Part shown: piece by piece, positions 31,078 through 64,000 of the stretch | Numbering within the stretch: position 1 is the stretch's first letter | How the letters are laid out: each line of letters begins with the position of its first letter | Source of the DNA: Aurelia coerulea | Lineage: Eukaryota > Cnidaria > Scyphozoa > Semaeostomeae > Ulmaridae | Length of the DNA: 64,000 nt | Direction of reading: 5' to 3' | NCBI GenBank assembly: GCA_039566865.1 | Contig: CM076961.1 | Span: 2,115,501 to 2,179,500, forward strand | Translations under genes and position numbers: made by a program | The notes under the pieces: generated by a model | What the model was told of the DNA's origin: nothing | What the model saw: the letters and a program-made list of their open reading frames with translations, nothing else | The model's database searches: none

Positions 31078-31392
31078 AGGGGCTCCGTCGTCAAACAATA
31101 AACAAATCCGTAAACTCACACGTGTTGCCGATTATCCATTGTTTATCCATTGTTCTCTGCAGTTTGTTTGGTGGCTTCACCCAAGCTACTAAAAAGCGAC
31201 CGTTAAAAATCCACTTATATCCGAGCAATCGTAGAAGCTATGAATGTTTGGTTTTTTCCTTAGTGAAGTACAATGATTAATGCCCAAACAGCACTTTTAA
31301 TTTTGAAAAAAATACGAAAATCCTGTGTGATATCACCTTTCAAAAAACTGCAAAAATCATCGTTTTGTTTACATTTTGACGACGGAGCCCCT
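31078..31392 (+). mobile_element. GGGGCTCCGTC MITE, copy 3
   Basis: AGGGGCTCCGTCG to CGACGGAGCCCCT, flanked by TTAA at 31074-31077 and 31393-31396. It is adjacent to copy 2 in the same orientation. The TTAA target suggests piggyBac- or Sola3-like transposition; class unproven. Confidence 0.88.
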
Positions 31393-31844
31393 TTAAGCTT
31401 TCACTTACACTTTGAGTCGTTTAAACTGATTGGATTTCAAGAGTTGTTTTCTTCCAACCATTTAATACGCTGTTGGAAATTGAAGTCCTACAGGCTCGAA
31501 TTACTGTGGACAAAGAGTTGGGCCTGCTTTTAGGCAGGTCTTGTAGCTACCTCAAAGGCATGAGTTTGCGGTCTCAATAGTTGATGCACCTGCTCTCCAT
31601 CGTGTTGACCAAAAAGCTTCAACAAAGTCGTATCGCAATCGCTTTTGGTAGGTACTATTCTTTGCAGCAAGGGTGGATTGTTACCTTTATCCTTTGTTGT
31701 TGGACATGATTGTTTTATCGTTCGTTGTTGTTGCATCAGTAATCGAAATAAGCAATATTAGATCCAGTCCAGGATGATAAATCGTAGCTTTTGCAAGTAT
31801 TGGTGTGATGAAATTAAAGTATTCTCAAAACCTACCGGGTGAAA

Positions 31845-32100
31845 CAAGGACAGACTTTGTAATACAGTAGCATCAGTTGCTTTAATTGACACCTCAGTTC
31901 AAAGCGATGAGCAATTGCAGACAAAGGAAATTCTCTCAACCATTAATTCAAAACAAACAAAGCCGTAAAAGTTACCCCGAAACCAGTAGGGCAAACTCTC
32001 TCCTTGTGCACGCGAAAGGCGATTTTTGAGAGAAGTTATGTTTGAGCTGTTAACGGAGTTAAGTGAGTGAGAATTACCATTCACGTTATGATCTATATTA
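31845..32100. mobile_element. Single arm of the foldback family seen at 55199-55808
   Basis: ACAAGGACAGACTTTGTAAT, ACAAAGGAAATTCTCTCAAC and TTCAAAACAAACAAAGCCG match one arm of the larger element. The opposite arm is not evident here. Confidence 0.65.
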
Positions 32101-33038
32101 AAGTGCCCTTCTTATGAAAAAGTGCCTTTGAAGGCCCCTCCAAGTTAAAGATGCTTCCTTTTTCCCTGAATATCTCTGTTCAATATCCAGAACTATAGGC
32201 TTATTCAAACAAAAGAAAGCAAAGTTCTGCACGAATTTTATACAATGTAAGGGTTGTTCAGCTCAGCTTCTAATTTAAGCAACATTTTCTCTCGATGGGT
32301 AAATCTATGGTCGTTATGATCCGGGGTTCGCTGGGTCGTAAGAAAAAAGTTCTGCCAATGTTGAATTCCAAAAATGTCGAAAAACATGCTTTGTATGCGT
32401 AGGCAATCTTTAGGACAACTGTTCAATTGTCCATCCTCCAACAGATTGTTTTATATAATGACTCCCTACTGTGTTTTACTTTGCATGAATGCAGATCCAA
32501 TCCCTGCATCACAGGAAGTTGAACAGGCAATTCTTTGGTCCTGCAACAAAAACAGAAATTGAATAAGGTTTTACTGTAAACATAGATTTTGTTGTTTGTG
32601 CAAGGACGAGCAATGTCAACAACGCTTAGGCCGACGCCCGCGACAGCTTCCCTTCTCTGAAACATTTTGATTCAGAAGCCGAGCAGAAGGCATTACAATT
32701 CTCGCATATTTAGGGCCTAAATGAAAGGATTACCACACAGCTCCTGAATCAAATAAACAAAATCCACAAGGCACATTTGATTTCACCCATCAAATATCGG
32801 TAACATTACAGAGTTTTTACTTTTTATTTGGTCACTTGGTAGACCTTTTAGCTACTCTGCAAAAGAGTCAAGATCAAGCGATATTTTTAAACATTATTAT
32901 GCGGAATCTTTAGCGTTGTTTGCTTCCATTACTGTTGTGCACATTCAAAAATTCATCGTTGGATCTAGATTCTTTCGTAGAACAGCCAAAGGGTCTATAA
33001 GAATGTCATATTTGCACTGAGCGGAAATCAAGCTTAAT

Positions 33039-33214
33039 GGATACAAACGCTATTTTCCCTTTCAGTTTCAAGAGTACTTTAATTTCTTCCGTTTCTGTTC
33101 AACCCCCAATCAAACTCGTGTTCATAGGATACAAACGCTATTTTCCCTTTCAGTTTCAAGAGTACTTTAATTTCTTCCGTTTCTGTTCAACCCCCAATCA
33201 AACTCGTGTTCATA
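33039..33214. repeat. Exact 88-bp tandem duplication
   Basis: GGATACAAACGCTATTTTCC begins two identical 88-base copies (33039 and 33127). Identity implies a very recent event or an assembly duplication. Confidence 0.93.
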
Positions 33215-33888
33215 GTTGAAATATAAAATGGCCTATATGCCAACATGTATCATTGTTCAATTACTGTATTAACGTATACACTATATGATACTAAATAATA
33301 TGTATTACAATATGATGTCATACCATCAAGGGCTGTATGAAATGTGTAGATTATGCCCAAGTTCGACTGATTTGTTTCGAGAGAGGTTTCTACAGCAGGA
33401 GAGAAAACCAGTCGAGTATGCACGCAAGCTAAAGTTTGACACGTAATTCTCCTTGCAGAGAAAACTATTTCTGTCTTACTTTCCCTGCTCTTGAGCTTTC
33501 CCTGACATTCTAATCTTCTCGGCTGGTGTTGATAAATGTTCACTTCATTCGCATGACCTAGTGTTCTATTTTTGTGGCCTATTGTTTAGCCTGTGCAAAA
33601 TTTTCTGCAGCCGCTTTCCAGCTTTCCTTTGCCTCCCCCGTAGCAGTCTCGCAGTCTTCTCTGGGTTATCTCTTGATTTGGAGGGGATTTAGAAGAATGG
33701 AACTATGCATTTCATATCGCCCTTGATATCATTAGAAATGTGTGCATGAACTTTTGTATGGGTGTAATGAGGTGGAACGTATTTATTCACTAATCAAGAG
33801 TATTTTCAGTATAGAACTTGATTCTCATTTCTGTCTCTGGACACCAATGACTAGAGTTTTCTCTCTTACAAGTTAGCAGTCTCGCACA

Positions 33889-34070
33889 GCATAGGTTCCA
33901 AATCTTTAAAAAGGCCGGTGTAAAATTGAGTGACCTATTTCTTTGAACTGAATGACTTCAAAGAAACTTTAGCTAATTCTCTATAATTCTACCGTTGGAT
34001 TTTTCGGAATTCTTCGATATTTTCAGAATTAGAGTGTTTTTCTTCTTTTTCTCTCTTAAAACCATTACTC
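33889..34070. mobile_element. AGCATAGGTTCC element, one end only
   Basis: It matches about 170 bases of the left end of the 29982 copy, then stops. AGTTAGCAGTCTCG occurs on both sides (near 33870 and 34085). Confidence 0.75.
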
Positions 34071-34504
34071 GTTCCTGTCCTGTCAAGTTAGCAGTCTCGT
34101 ACAGTGCAGACTCAACTGATTTTTGTCAGAGCGGCTCCTAAGAAAGGAGTCGAGTCTGCGTGCACACAGGCTAGGTCAAGTAGACTTGCTCCAAATCTGT
34201 TTCTCATTTATTCAATGTGTGCAGAGGATAGTAACCCCTCGCAGAGGTTAAAGCACCGTTTTATCTGCATGGAATAAAAGAAGAATAGACTTGGACCAAA
34301 TCTATTGTCAAACTGCACTCAGAATGCATGCAGCATAACGCGGCGCGGCACGTCGTCATATGCTTGAAACACCATAGCCAGTCTCTGTAGCCGGTTCTCT
34401 TTTAGATTCAGTTCGTGTCCACCCTAAAATTCATGTTTATTAGGATGAATCGTTTTGACGGGGAAAAATTCCTTGTTTAAGAATTCATCCTTTTTTGCGT
34501 CAGC

Positions 34505-34634
34505 TGGACTTGCTGCGGGTCTCGCCCGTAATTAAAATCGCCCGGTAACAGTGTGAATGACGCTTCGCTCGTAGTTCCTTCATGCAATCTGTTACCGGGC
34601 GATTTTAATTGCGGGTGAGATTTGTAGCAAGTCC
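34505..34634. mobile_element. Short foldback MITE
   Basis: GGACTTGCTGCGGGTCTCGC with AATTAAAATCGCCCGGTAAC at the left and their inverse at the right give an approx. 45-base stem. Confidence 0.75.
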
Positions 34635-34898
34635 ACGCGTTGGCAAAACACGCACACAGGCGACAGAATTTGTGATCATTTATCATAAAATACGAGCAAT
34701 GTCTTGGTAGTGACGAAGAATAGCTCAACGTGAATTAAAATGTGGACAATCTTACTTTTGAAGATCAGAAATAGTCAGGAGAATTGAAGAAACACACCAC
34801 CTTCCTTTCTGTTAATTCTATTTTGATCTACCTACGATTTCAAGGAATCTTTAAAATTTTCTCATTGATTTGTTTAACTAGAAATTCGATACCTTTAT

Positions 34899-62920
<28,022 letters not shown>

Positions 62921-63024
62921 CTAGAATAGGAGAAAATGAGATTTTAACACTTCATGCTATCATGAAACTGTACACTGTCTATGGGTAACATCTTGATTTC
63001 AATATACCAATTGCGCTGCATCAT

Positions 63025-63200
63025 TTTAGCACCAAGCGGTAGGATTGCAGAAGTAGAGAAGACCTAATTGAGTCCGTGACCCCTTGTGATGACGCTCAAG
63101 TGGTGGGGCTCTACCGTGTATCGACCCCTATCCACCTGACTGTTCTGGCTGCAAATCAGAGGATTACACCACTGCGCGCGCCACAACACCTTCAAGACTG
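63025..63200 (-). mobile_element. tRNA-derived SINE, family B, longest copy
   Basis: Read on the minus strand: a box-A-like GGCGCGCGCAGTGGTG near 63170, and GGGGTCGATACAC as box B near 63120, followed by CCCCACCACTTGAGCGTCAT. It matches the copies at 16238 and 18291. Confidence 0.75.
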
Positions 63201-63654
63201 ATAAGTTTGCAAAATGCACATGGAAGATGAACGCCTCTTCCGGCTATTGTTTTAAAAACAATGACTCTATGTTGTTCTCTTTTGTGATACTTGAAATTGC
63301 ACAGAAGACCTTTCATGCTAGCAACATAAAAAGCAGTTTGGTACCATTTCGTAAAGAATACTTTCTTCAAAAAATGAATGAGAAGTTTGTAAGTTCTTCC
63401 ATGTTTTTATAGGGAGGCCTAGAAGTAAAATAGAGCCAAAATCATTCATGAGAGGTCTGTAAGTACTTCTATGTTTTTCTAGGAGTAAAATAGAGCCAAA
63501 ATCATTCTTGCAAAAAAGGTCATAAGATTTTTTTAAAACAAAAAAATTTTAGCCGCACCATCGCAGAGGTCAAAAGGGAAAATGCCGGGGAAACTTTCTT
63601 CATCCATATGAAAAGTCTAAGAAGGACACAGGTAGAACTCCTGTGTAACATGAC

Positions 63655-64000
63655 AGAAGTGTAATGGGGCGAAAGGATTAATATCATATCGTATTTCATC
63701 AGCATTTATATTACACCCAATGTGTAATAGTAACATACATGTAACTGAACGTCAACTTACACCTAAGGCAGAAAGTGAGTGTAATATGATGTCAATGTAA
63801 TGGAGCAGGATGTGTAATATCGTGCTGGTGTAATGGAGCAGGGTGTTTAATATTACATCCTATTTCATCAGCCTTTAAATTGCACACTCATGTGTAATAT
63901 AAACAATTTTGTAATATAGAGCATCAACTTACATGTCAGGAAGGAAGCGCTTGTAATATGAAGGCAGTGCAATAGTGCAGGATGTTCAATATTACATCAT
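63655..64000. repeat. Degenerate tandem repeat, about 170-bp unit, running off the edge
   Basis: ATTTCATCAGC occurs near 63694 and 63862, and (T/G)TGTAATATGA near 63780 and 63950. GTGTAATA motifs recur throughout. Confidence 0.75.

Larger units (their letters stand above)
29583..34898. other. Convergent intergenic region between Rap1 and QARS
   Basis: Contains the Rap1 3' UTR, foldback elements, a foldback-family arm and a tandem duplication (listed separately). The remaining ORFs are short and show no known family. No gene is supported. Confidence 0.6.
62921..64000. other. QARS intron 1 or upstream region
   Basis: The expected first QARS exon was not found here. The block contains a SINE and a tandem repeat (listed separately). 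ORFs such as 63164-63370 look incidental. Confidence 0.5.

Noticed and set aside
63164..63370. Candidate QARS exon 1 on the minus strand
   Set aside because: The translation does not resemble the start of glutaminyl-tRNA synthetase, overlaps a SINE, and no donor is in phase with the next exon.

Overview
This is nuclear DNA of an AT-rich animal genome: short exons with GT-AG introns, tRNA-derived SINEs, LINE tails, a BEL/Pao retrotransposon and many foldback MITEs. Protein matches are animal-like throughout. The repeat style (CCCGGG-ended elements, foldbacks with TTAA or TA targets, BEL/Pao and L2/CR1 remnants) suggests a cnidarian, probably an anthozoan such as a coral or anemone. That assignment is inferred from memory of family styles, not from a search.

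Layout. 1-6.4 kb: the 5' part of a BEL/Pao element on the minus strand (LTR promoter, Gag, protease, reverse transcriptase), carrying a 30-bp coding minisatellite. It lies in an intron of the mitoribosomal protein gene mS25 (MRPS25), whose last three exons follow on the plus strand (6425-8187). 9.4-18.1 kb, minus: a DUS4L-type tRNA dihydrouridine synthase, ten exons found. 20.3-29.6 kb, plus: a complete six-exon Rap1 small GTPase, 183 residues. 34.9-62.9 kb, minus: cytoplasmic glutaminyl-tRNA synthetase, 24 exons found (743 residues to the stop), with only the extreme N-terminus beyond the right edge or not found.

The genes alternate in strand: mS25 and DUS4L converge, DUS4L and Rap1 diverge from a 2.2-kb region, and Rap1 and QARS converge. 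Three of the four are translation-related (mitochondrial ribosome, tRNA modification, tRNA charging) and Rap1 is a signalling GTPase. I see no operon-like or functional linkage beyond neighbourhood.

Introns and intergenic DNA are dominated by repeats: at least nine elements with AGGGGC-like or related termini at TTAA or near-TTAA sites; a group with CCGGGTG(T/C)(C/G)CC-type termini at TA sites but unrelated interiors; two tRNA-derived SINE families; degenerate RTE and L2/CR1 LINE ends; and local tandem duplications. No CRISPR array, rRNA gene, convincing functional tRNA gene or bacterial feature was seen. The best leads are the coding minisatellite with its frame break, MITEs packed at TTAA sites, possible exonisation of a MITE at the DUS4L 3' end, and an unassigned ORF in a QARS intron.
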